NCBI GenBank assembly: GCA_023245755.1
Contig: JAHFJQ010000016.1
Location: 1-12,748 of the forward strand
Length of the DNA: 12,748 nucleotides
DNA from: an archaeon
GTDB taxonomy: Archaea > Nanobdellota > Nanobdellia > SCGC-AAA011-G17 > GW2011-AR17
Direction: 5' to 3'
Under the pieces are notes generated by a model. It did not search any database and had not been told where the DNA came from. It saw only the letters and a program-made list of their open reading frames with translations. Numbering within the stretch: position 1 is the stretch's first letter; each line of letters starts with the position of its first letter. Shown piece by piece: positions 1-5,918 of this stretch. A program made the translations under genes and the position numbers.

Positions 1-39
1 TAGACTGGATGTTAGAACTAAAATATAAAAAGAAAAAAA
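1..39 (-). terminator. T-rich terminator of hppA
   Basis: On the minus strand the hppA TAA stop is followed at once by T7, C, T5 and then TATATTTT. Archaeal transcription commonly ends on U-rich tracts without a hairpin, so this is a plausible terminator. Nothing else in these bases is recognisable; stops occur early in the + frames, so an incoming gene from the left cannot be judged. Confidence 0.45.
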
Positions 40-2118
40 TTAATGGAGAAGCAATCCTCCATATTTTAGGAACAAAGGCACAAAGACTAGACTAATAATT
101 GCCATAAGTTTTAGCAAAATGTTTAATCCTGGTCCAGATGTGTCCTTACACGGATCTCCTACAGTATCCCCGATAACTGCTGCTTTATGACATGTAGAAC
201 CCTTTCCACCATGTGCACCAGACTCAATGTATTTCTTTGCATTGTCCCATGCTCCCCCTGCATTTGCTTTTGCAATTGCGAGTACTGCACCGGAGGCAAG
301 GGTTCCTGCAAGGACTCCTGCGAGTGCTTCTATTCCAAAAAGAAGTCCTACTGCAATAGGTGTGACAACGACTAAGAGTCCTGGTGCAATCATTTCCCGT
401 AGTGCTGCTTTTGTTGCAATGTCAATACAATGTTTATAATCTGGTTTTGCTGTTCCTTCCATGAGTCCAGGTATACTTTTGAATTGCCGACGTACTTCTT
501 CTACGATATCCTGTGCTGCCTTTGCAACAGATTTCATGGTCATAGCTCCAAATAAAAAGGGGAGCATTCCTCCAATGAATAGTCCTGCAATAACAATAGG
601 GTTGAGTAGATTTACTGCAGAAATTCCTGAAGCTGCGACGAATGCAGAGAATAAAGCCAGTGCGGTGAGGGTTGCAGAACCAATAGCAAAACCCTTTCCA
701 ATTGCTGCTGTGGTATTTCCTGCTGCATCAAGTACGTCTGTTCTTTTTCGTACTTCAGAAGGAAGACCTGCCATTTCTGCAATTCCTCCAGCATTATCTG
801 CAACAGGACCATAGGCATCAATTGCTAAGGTAATGACTAATGTTGAGAGCATTCCTAACGCTGCAATTGCAATTCCGTATAAGCCTGCGTAGTTGAAACT
901 TACTATTACTGTTCCTGCGATTAGGATGATAGGTAGTACAGCACTTTCATAGCCCAAAGCAATTCCTTGGATGATATTGGTTGCTGCTCCAGACTCAGAA
1001 GCTTTTGCAACACGGCGTACTGGTTTGTAGCTGTGTGAGGTAAAATATTCTGTAATTAAACCAATAAGCAATCCCGAAATTAAGCCAGATGCTAAGGCGA
1101 TGTATACGCCCATACTTGTGTAACTTACTCCAGAAAGCTGGAAGGTTGCTGGAATAAATTTCTTGGTGACAAAATACATGACAACAAGCATGAATATAGA
1201 AGAGAGAACCATGCCTTTCTTTAATGCATTCTCTACGTTTGCACCTGCTTTATATTTGACTAACCCCATTGTTGCCAGAGCAGCAATAATTCCTATTGCT
1301 GAAATTGCCAATGGGTAGAGTAAGGCTGTTTCTATGCCTAAAGCACCGAAAGCAAGAGCTCCAATAACCATTGCTGCACAGGTTGATTCTGCGACAGAAC
1401 CAAACAGATCTGCGCCCATTCCTGCAACATCTCCAACATTATCTCCTACGTTATCTGCAATCACTGCTGGATTTCTTGGATCGTCCTCAGGAATTCCTGC
1501 TTCTACTTTTCCAACGAGGTCTGCACCAACGTCAGCAGCCTTTGTGTAAATTCCTCCACCCACACGTGCAAAGAGAGCAATAGAAGAAGCTCCAAGAGCA
1601 AAACCTGTGAGTACTTCCATGATGGTTTCTGCTTGGAAACCTAGGCTTGTAAAGAGAAGGTATAGTGCTGCAAGACCGAGAACTGCAATGCCTACAAGTG
1701 CGAAACCAAGAACTGTTCCAGAACGAAATGCTATGGTAAAAGCTTTTTCAATACTTGATTCTGCTGCATGGGCTGTTCGTACATTTGCTTTTGTGGCAAT
1801 TTTCATGCCAATAAAGCCTGCAAGAATGGATGCAAGTGAACCTATAACAAAGGCCAAGGCTGTCCAGGGTCCTTCATTGATCGTTGCTGTTGCTGGATGA
1901 TCTAAAAAGAGAGCGATGATGACTGCCATCACTACGATAAAGACCCCCATAATTTTGTATTCTCTTACTAAGAATGCCATTGCTCCTTCATGAATTGCGG
2001 AAGCAATTTCGTTCATTTTTTCATTTCCTGTTTTTGCCTTCTTTACCCATTGTGCGATTGAAAATGCGACAACAAGTGAAAGAAGAGCTATTAATAGAAT
2101 GTATAATACTAGTTGCAT
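40..2118 (-). CDS. hppA: K+-dependent membrane-bound pyrophosphatase (ion-pumping)
   Basis: This is an integral membrane pump that couples PPi hydrolysis to H+ or Na+ export. At 692 aa it is full length for the family (about 670-770) and has many membrane helices. The catalytic signatures are present: DVGADLVGKVE at residues 196-206, EDDPRNP at 211-217, the DNVGDNVGD Asp cluster at 222-230, YGPVADNAGG at 436-445, and the C-terminal cluster with D625, K644, D651, D655, K658 and D659. GNTTAAIGKG (468-477) has Ala471 and Gly474 where K+-independent enzymes have Lys and Thr, so K+ dependence is predicted. Glu244 lies in GADLFGSVAES, the position seen in plant H+-PPases, one helical turn after the Glu of Na+-type enzymes such as that of Thermotoga. 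H+ pumping is therefore favoured but not certain; automated pipelines may call it a sodium pump. The start is fixed by GGAGG 7 nt upstream. Confidence 0.97.
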   Translation of the reverse strand: MQLVLYILLIALLSLVVAFSIAQWVKKAKTGNEKMNEIASAIHEGAMAFLVREYKIMGVFIVVMAVIIALFLDHPATATINEGPWTALAFVIGSLASILAGFIGMKIATKANVRTAHAAESSIEKAFTIAFRSGTVLGFALVGIAVLGLAALYLLFTSLGFQAETIMEVLTGFALGASSIALFARVGGGIYTKAADVGADLVGKVEAGIPEDDPRNPAVIADNVGDNVGDVAGMGADLFGSVAESTCAAMVIGALAFGALGIETALLYPLAISAIGIIAALATMGLVKYKAGANVENALKKGMVLSSIFMLVVMYFVTKKFIPATFQLSGVSYTSMGVYIALASGLISGLLIGLITEYFTSHSYKPVRRVAKASESGAATNIIQGIALGYESAVLPIILIAGTVIVSFNYAGLYGIAIAALGMLSTLVITLAIDAYGPVADNAGGIAEMAGLPSEVRKRTDVLDAAGNTTAAIGKGFAIGSATLTALALFSAFVAASGISAVNLLNPIVIAGLFIGGMLPFLFGAMTMKSVAKAAQDIVEEVRRQFKSIPGLMEGTAKPDYKHCIDIATKAALREMIAPGLLVVVTPIAVGLLFGIEALAGVLAGTLASGAVLAIAKANAGGAWDNAKKYIESGAHGGKGSTCHKAAVIGDTVGDPCKDTSGPGLNILLKLMAIISLVFVPLFLKYGGLLLH

Positions 2119-2124
2119 TGTGTA

Positions 2125-2151
2125 TCCTCCAAAATTTTGTATTCTGGAGAA
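2125..2151 (-). promoter_or_regulatory. hppA Shine-Dalgarno inside a potential hairpin
   Basis: In the hppA leader, UUCUCCA (2151-2145) can pair with UGGAGGA (2131-2125) across a 13-nt A/U-rich loop. This gives 7 bp with one G-U pair. The 3' arm contains the whole GGAGG ribosome-binding site, 7 nt before the ATG, so folding would hide it. The hairpin is visible in the sequence; a regulatory role is inference. Confidence 0.35.
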
Positions 2152-2158
2152 TTTTTTC

Positions 2159-2187
2159 GGTATTTTTAAGTTTGGTGGTATATAGTC
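2159..2187 (-). promoter_or_regulatory. Candidate hppA TATA boxes
   Basis: Two TATA-like elements face hppA on the minus strand. CTATATACC (2185-2177) predicts a start site near 2155, giving a leader that includes the hairpin. CTTAAAAATA (2170-2161) predicts a start near 2138, giving a shorter leader without the 5' arm of the hairpin. I cannot tell which is used. Confidence 0.35.
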
Positions 2188-2237
2188 TCTTTTCTTCTCA
2201 TCTTTGTCGTCTTTTACGAGGGATTACTTAAGGAAGA

Positions 2238-2245
2238 TTTATATA
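2238..2245 (+). promoter_or_regulatory. TATA box, leaderless promoter of the 271-aa gene
   Basis: TTTATATA is centred 26.5 nt before the ATG at 2268 and preceded by a purine-rich AGGAAGA that could serve as a BRE. The spacing puts the transcript start at or next to the start codon. No Shine-Dalgarno site is present. Confidence 0.65.
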
Positions 2246-2267
2246 TCTCTTTTGGTCTCTTTTTTGT

Positions 2268-3083
2268 ATGAAAGATCTTGTTATTGTAAAGGCAGCACAT
2301 GGTGATCGTTCACAGGTACGAATGAGAGAAGCAATACAGTCTTTTTCTTTTGATGATCGAGCTGTTCTTGAAAAGGTCATAGCCTCTATGACACTTGAAG
2401 GTATCGCATATAAAACTCTTCTTCAAAGACTGTTGGCTGCTCCTTTAGGTATTGATCATTTCTTTTGTGATGGTCTTGATAAAACAGCTGCAACTATTGC
2501 AAATAAGGTTCTGCGTGAAGGCCCCTTTTTTTTGGATGGTCTCCTTTTGCAAGCTCAAAAAGAAGAAGACTTAGTTTATGAACAAGTTATTTCTGAAATA
2601 AAAGATCTTGTTTCTTTAGTTCCACAAACTTGGCTCGGTGCTGGATATACGCCTTTTTTTTATGAAACTGAAACGGTTCATACAGGAAAAAGTGTTTCTA
2701 GAAGAGATAAAGAATTATACCCCTATCTTGTTCGTCAAGCAGGAAATCGAAATATTCTCTTTATGGGAAAGGGGCATGCACTTAAACCTTTTTTTGAATC
2801 AAGAACTCCTTTTCGTGTTATTGAAATCACTCTTAATCCTTTTTCTGGATTTTTATTAAATGATGGTGACCGCTTTCAAGAGCTTATTCGTCATGCTGCT
2901 AGGGGAAGTTTAGAATTTTCTGTTCGTTATAACCGAATTCAGAAGGATGATCCTTTTGCTCGTGCTGTTGTAGGGTATGCTCAAGATGTTGTTGCAGAAC
3001 AAAATGCTCAACCTCCTTTAACTAGTTTTGATAGAAGCGGAATAAATTCTCTTTTAGCAATGGGACTTAAGCCTCTTTATTGA
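2268..3083 (+). CDS. Unrecognised 271-aa cytosolic protein
   Basis: I do not recognise this protein. It has no signal peptide or membrane helix and reads as a soluble alpha/beta protein. Visible landmarks are a strand-like N-terminus with an AHGDR motif (residues 10-14), a helical region from about 28 to 118, a segment ILFMGKGHALKPF (163-175) and a strand VIEITLNPF (184-192). The GxGHAL segment vaguely recalls a Gly-His loop found in TraB/Tiki and erythromycin-esterase-like proteins, but the other catalytic motifs of those families are not evident, so no function is assigned. The gene diverges from hppA across 149 nt and has its own leaderless promoter, which supports the ATG at 2268. It leads a run of three + strand genes of unknown role. 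Its TGA stop is followed directly by a T7 tract. Confidence 0.85.
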   Translation: MKDLVIVKAAHGDRSQVRMREAIQSFSFDDRAVLEKVIASMTLEGIAYKTLLQRLLAAPLGIDHFFCDGLDKTAATIANKVLREGPFFLDGLLLQAQKEEDLVYEQVISEIKDLVSLVPQTWLGAGYTPFFYETETVHTGKSVSRRDKELYPYLVRQAGNRNILFMGKGHALKPFFESRTPFRVIEITLNPFSGFLLNDGDRFQELIRHAARGSLEFSVRYNRIQKDDPFARAVVGYAQDVVAEQNAQPPLTSFDRSGINSLLAMGLKPLY

Positions 3084-3090
3084 TTTTTTT
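3084..3090 (+). terminator. T7 tract after the 271-aa gene
   Basis: Seven T residues follow the TGA stop immediately, and the next gene has its own TATA box about 13 nt downstream. This fits an archaeal U-tract terminator without a stem. Confidence 0.4.
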
Positions 3091-3102
3091 CTCACCCACA
3101 CC

Positions 3103-3150
3103 TTTAAATACTCTTTCTGTCACTACTGGTCTAGACAAAAGAGTGGTGAT
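3103..3150 (+). promoter_or_regulatory. Promoter and GGTGAT ribosome site of the 72-aa gene
   Basis: TTTAAATA (3103-3110) predicts a transcript start near 3133. GGTGAT (3145-3150), complementary to the AUCACC of the 16S rRNA 3' end, lies 12 nt before the ATG at 3163. This gene therefore appears to have a short leader, unlike its two leaderless neighbours. Confidence 0.45.
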
Positions 3151-3162
3151 AGGAAATGTACG

Positions 3163-3381
3163 ATGCGAAAAAACCCACTCATTTTCAGACAAGACGAATA
3201 CGAATTTCTTCATAGAGTATACCTTTCAAATCCTAGTAAAGCAAAAGTGTATCAGGATATTTCTAAGAAAAAAGGTATTGGTCTAAGTAAAGATCAAATT
3301 ATGTATGTCAAAAAGAAATTTGCTGAGTGGAAAGAGCATAATCCTAATGAACTTCTTTGGATGGGTGAAGAGGCAGAATAG
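3163..3381 (+). CDS. Small Lys-rich protein of unknown function (72 aa)
   Basis: This is a small soluble protein I do not recognise. It is basic and mostly helical in appearance: DEYEFLHRVYL (11-21), KAKVYQDISKKKGI (27-39), then DQIMYVKKKFAEWKEH (44-59), ending in an acidic tail GEEAE. The pattern of short helices, a Gly turn and a Lys-rich helix would suit a nucleic-acid or protein-binding helical domain, but no family can be named. Its own TATA box and GGTGAT site, and its place between two other real genes on the same strand with little spare sequence, argue that it is a true gene rather than a chance ORF. An overlapping ORF in another frame (3080-3286) has neither a promoter at correct spacing nor a ribosome site. 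Confidence 0.7.
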   Translation: MRKNPLIFRQDEYEFLHRVYLSNPSKAKVYQDISKKKGIGLSKDQIMYVKKKFAEWKEHNPNELLWMGEEAE

Positions 3382-3387
3382 GTTGTT

Positions 3388-3395
3388 TTTATATA
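3388..3395 (+). promoter_or_regulatory. TATA box, leaderless promoter of the 215-aa gene
   Basis: TTTATATA is centred 27.5 nt before the ATG at 3419. No Shine-Dalgarno is present in the AT-rich spacer, so a leaderless transcript is predicted. The same octamer occurs before the genes at 2268 and 10900. Confidence 0.65.
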
Positions 3396-3418
3396 CTTTC
3401 AATTAAAAATTCTCTTTT

Positions 3419-4066
3419 ATGATTCCTTTTTCGGACCTTCAAGACGTTCTCAAAAATGCTTCTATTCCTAGTAATTGTTCTCTATTTTCTACCGTACGAG
3501 GAGAGCCATTTACTCTTTCTGCTCATGATAGAAGAGCTCTTACTTCTTTAGGGGTTGGCGCTCTCTTTGGATCCTATTTAGGATATGTTGCGGATAAAAC
3601 TATTCTTCTTTTAGATCTTGATATTCAAGCACGTGCACCCATTGCTGATGGTTTTCCCCGCTTGAGAGGTACTTTGGGAATTGTAGGACCTGCAGGAAGC
3701 ATTGACCCCACATTTTATGTTCCTCATGATGAGGTTCAATTTTATCTTCATAGAGATTGTATATTAGAAGATCTTAGTTCAGCGCCTTTTCCTTGTCTTG
3801 TTGTTTGTAGAGATACACGAAACCTTGAAGGTTTGTTGCCAGAAGTTTCTTCAGAAGCACTCTTGCAGCAGATTGATCGTGTTCTCACTCCAACATATCG
3901 GCCCAACACTACTGAGAGAGAACTTCTTGTTCAAAAACTCTTTACTTCTCTTTCTGCACTTCCTCGTTTTGGATATACCTTTCGTTCTAAGAAAAATGGA
4001 ATGAGCTTAGGTGAAAGTAAAAATAAATTGTATAGATCTTTATCCACAGTTGTAAAACGTCTTTAA
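3419..4066 (+). CDS. Unrecognised 215-aa protein
   Basis: I cannot assign this protein to a family. It lacks a signal peptide; a mildly hydrophobic Gly-rich stretch at residues 43-58 is too polar to be a convincing membrane helix. A strand TILLLDLDI (61-69), a Gly/Pro-rich TLGIVGPAGS (85-94) and CLVVCRDTRN (126-135) suggest an alpha/beta fold. The C-terminus is basic (RSKKNG, KNKLYRS, KRL). The start is supported by the TATA box at leaderless spacing. Its TAA stop shares the tetramer TTAA (4063-4066) with the stop of the convergent lipoprotein gene. No U-tract follows, so its transcript probably runs into the antisense of that gene. With the two genes before it, it forms a same-strand group of unknowns, each with its own promoter. 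Confidence 0.85.
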   Translation: MIPFSDLQDVLKNASIPSNCSLFSTVRGEPFTLSAHDRRALTSLGVGALFGSYLGYVADKTILLLDLDIQARAPIADGFPRLRGTLGIVGPAGSIDPTFYVPHDEVQFYLHRDCILEDLSSAPFPCLVVCRDTRNLEGLLPEVSSEALLQQIDRVLTPTYRPNTTERELLVQKLFTSLSALPRFGYTFRSKKNGMSLGESKNKLYRSLSTVVKRL

Positions 4067-5148
4067 CAGTACCCTTCCTGTTGTGCTACAATATTGTCAT
4101 ACTGACTAAATGTCGAAATATCTGCTTGATTGGGTTCACTGTTATATTGTGTTTTCCAAATATCTACTGCTTCTTGGTAGGTGACATATTTAATGAGTCC
4201 TGCATCTGCATAAGGTTTTAATTCATCTAGCACTTCTTTGAGAGCGTCATTTGTTTCAACGCCCGTTTTTCCAATAGTTGCAGTATCTTGTACGTGGATG
4301 TTTGCTGTATATATTTTCCCTGCAGGTAATTCTCCAGATTGGATTTTTGAAACTAGTTCTTTGATATAGCCTCCATCAGAGTAAAAGAGTGTTTCACCGT
4401 TTGATTCTGCAATTAAAGTTGCATCATGATCGTAGCCTTGTCCAAAAAGGACGATTCCTTCTCCTTGGTCTTCATAAAAATTATCTTCGATTCCTGGGTA
4501 CCACATTCCTGAAGTCAGCTCATCATATACATGACCAGAAGACCCCGCTCCAGAAAGAATTTCTGGTTTCCATTTGTAACTAGGGTACATTTTTCCATAG
4601 ATGTAGCCATCACTTTCCAACTCTAAGGTATCATGCCAATTCGTTGCTTGAGGTTGTCCATGCACACATTCAAATACAATAAGACCCCCAATAACTCCTG
4701 AAGGTTGCACTCCTAGCTGCTCAATAAGATATGCAATATCTGCTTGATTGTATTCACTAGGGTGGTTGTGTTCATCTACACTGAAATTGAGATCCTCTAT
4801 CATATACTGCAGAATATTTTTATTGTTTGTATCCGTGTAGAGATCACTTGTTTCATATTCTTGCATGGCTAATAACACAGAGTAATCTGATTCCCAGTTG
4901 AGTTTTGCATTATAGGAATGAATCAGCTGCAAACGTGCGAGAAGGTCGTCCCTATATATTTGGTACCTTTCTTTATTTGGAATGGTAATACTATTTTCTG
5001 CATGAGAGTTTATCGTGACGTAGACAGGTGTACTTGTTTCTGTATTTTGTTCTTGATTAGAGTTATGGCTTTGCTGTTTCTCTGTGGAACAGGATGTGAG
5101 TACAATAATACAGAAAATGCTTATGAGAATAAAAGCTCTTTTTTTCAT
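4063..5148 (-). CDS. Secreted lipoprotein, weakly NodB/polysaccharide-deacetylase-like
   Basis: The N-terminus is a textbook lipoprotein signal: MKKR, a hydrophobic core, then LTSC with Cys20 as the predicted lipidated residue. A Gln/Asn/Ser/Thr-rich linker (21-41) follows, then a globular domain of about 300 residues. The domain order recalls the NodB-type (beta/alpha) barrel: an opening strand VYVTINSHAEN (42-52), EHNHP (126-130) where a His box would lie, strand KIYTANIHVQD (278-288), and a closing helix then AGLIKYVTYQEAVDIW (316-331). The catalytic Asp pair of true deacetylases is not seen after the first strand, so enzyme activity is doubtful and the assignment is tentative. It would act outside the cytoplasmic membrane. 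TTTAAA centred 26.5 nt before the ATG predicts a leaderless start; the upstream HAD gene may read through as well. Confidence 0.85.
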   Translation of the reverse strand: MKKRAFILISIFCIIVLTSCSTEKQQSHNSNQEQNTETSTPVYVTINSHAENSITIPNKERYQIYRDDLLARLQLIHSYNAKLNWESDYSVLLAMQEYETSDLYTDTNNKNILQYMIEDLNFSVDEHNHPSEYNQADIAYLIEQLGVQPSGVIGGLIVFECVHGQPQATNWHDTLELESDGYIYGKMYPSYKWKPEILSGAGSSGHVYDELTSGMWYPGIEDNFYEDQGEGIVLFGQGYDHDATLIAESNGETLFYSDGGYIKELVSKIQSGELPAGKIYTANIHVQDTATIGKTGVETNDALKEVLDELKPYADAGLIKYVTYQEAVDIWKTQYNSEPNQADISTFSQYDNIVAQQEGYC

Positions 5149-5171
5149 AGCGGGTATAGAAGACTTTTCTG

Positions 5172-5177
5172 TTTAAA
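5172..5177 (-). promoter_or_regulatory. TATA box of the lipoprotein gene, overlapping the HAD stop
   Basis: On the minus strand TTTAAA lies 26.5 nt (centre) before the ATG at 5148, with an A-rich CTAAAAAG upstream suited to a BRE. The TAA stop of the HAD gene (5175-5173) is contained in this hexamer, so a stop codon and a promoter element are superposed. Confidence 0.5.
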
Positions 5178-5826
5178 TCTTTTTAGATTCTTGTTTGAGA
5201 AGCTTTGGAAGGTCTTTTACACTTTTAATTATTTTCCAGGGCTTTTCTTTTTGTAGCTGTGCTTTGCTATGGTCTCCTGTAAGAACACTAATAGTCTTTA
5301 CTTTTGCTTTTCTTCCTGCACGTATATCGTAGACAGAATCTCCAACCATGTACCCATCATTGAGTTTGAGAAGCTGCTCTGCCTTTATGATTTCATCTGG
5401 AGCGGGTTTTGGATGTTTTACATTATCATTTCCTATAATTACTTTGAAAAAGCTTTTGTTTATTTTTGTATGGTGTAATAGGCAAAGAATTTCTTTTCTT
5501 TTACAATTGGAAAGCAGTGCAAGTTCATACTCTTTCTTTAAGAGCTTGAGAGTTTGTTTTGCACTAGGTATGGGCTTTGCATATTTTGCGGTTTCTTGTA
5601 TAAGTATCAAGTCGTGGTCATCTACTACTTTTTTTACTTGTTTTGCATCTAAGCTTGGATAAAGTTTCCTTACTAGTTTGGAACTTTCTACACTGAAACT
5701 TTGGATAATTTCTTTTCGTTTTTTTTTAGGAAGACTATTTTGTGTAAATGCCTTTTCAAAAGCTTTAATATGTGCTGGTGTAGACCGAATAAGAGTATTA
5801 TCTAAATCAAAGCAGAGAAGTTTCAT
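5173..5826 (-). CDS. HAD-superfamily hydrolase, phosphoglycolate-phosphatase-like
   Basis: This is a cytosolic HAD phosphatase of 217 aa, the usual size for a subfamily with an alpha-helical cap. All four motifs are intact: motif I FDLDNT with the nucleophile Asp7 and acid/base Asp9, motif II LLSNC (Ser106), motif III Lys140 in HPKPAPD, and motif IV VGDSVYD with Asp163 and Asp167 for Mg2+. Residues 15-85 form the helical cap. The overall pattern matches phosphoglycolate phosphatase/beta-phosphoglucomutase-like proteins, but the substrate cannot be read from the sequence. It is unusually Lys-rich. The lipoprotein gene follows 24 nt downstream, so the two could be co-transcribed although the second has its own TATA box. 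A CTTAAAA element about 27 nt upstream of the ATG supports this start. Confidence 0.93.
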   Translation of the reverse strand: MKLLCFDLDNTLIRSTPAHIKAFEKAFTQNSLPKKKRKEIIQSFSVESSKLVRKLYPSLDAKQVKKVVDDHDLILIQETAKYAKPIPSAKQTLKLLKKEYELALLSNCKRKEILCLLHHTKINKSFFKVIIGNDNVKHPKPAPDEIIKAEQLLKLNDGYMVGDSVYDIRAGRKAKVKTISVLTGDHSKAQLQKEKPWKIIKSVKDLPKLLKQESKKI

Positions 5827-5873
5827 TGTCTTTCTAAGATCTTTTCTTCTTTTAAGAGTTTTGTTTGAGAAAG

Positions 5874-5911
5874 TTATAAAAATGATTAGGGCTTCTTGTT
5901 TTTTTCGGAGG
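5874..5911 (+). promoter_or_regulatory. TATA box and GGAGG site of the beta-propeller gene
   Basis: TTATAAAAA (5874-5882) predicts a + strand start near 5904, and GGAGG (5907-5911) stands 7 nt before the ATG at 5919, so the leader would be only about 15 nt. Read on the minus strand the same element, TTTTTATAA, could also drive the divergent HAD gene with a leader of about 25 nt. Confidence 0.5.
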
Positions 5912-5918
5912 GATCTTT

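Noticed and set aside
461..1900. Long + strand ORFs opposite hppA (461-814, 1334-1549, 1607-1900)
   Set aside because: They are antisense to strongly conserved pyrophosphatase motifs, have biased Ala/Pro/Ser composition typical of shadow frames, and lack TATA boxes or ribosome sites at suitable spacing.
2119..2267. Possible small RNA or tRNA in the longest intergenic gap
   Set aside because: No cloverleaf, conserved T-loop or GC-rich stem is visible; the 149 nt are accounted for by the two divergent promoters and the hppA leader.
2268..3083. TraB/Tiki or erythromycin-esterase-like enzyme call for the 271-aa protein
   Set aside because: Only a GxGHAL loop is suggestive; the accompanying conserved Glu and second His motifs are not found, so a family name would be a guess.
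3080..3286. 68-aa + strand ORF overlapping the 72-aa gene
   Set aside because: It starts before the TATA box that would drive the region and inside the T-rich tract; the 72-aa frame has correctly placed GGTGAT and TATA elements.
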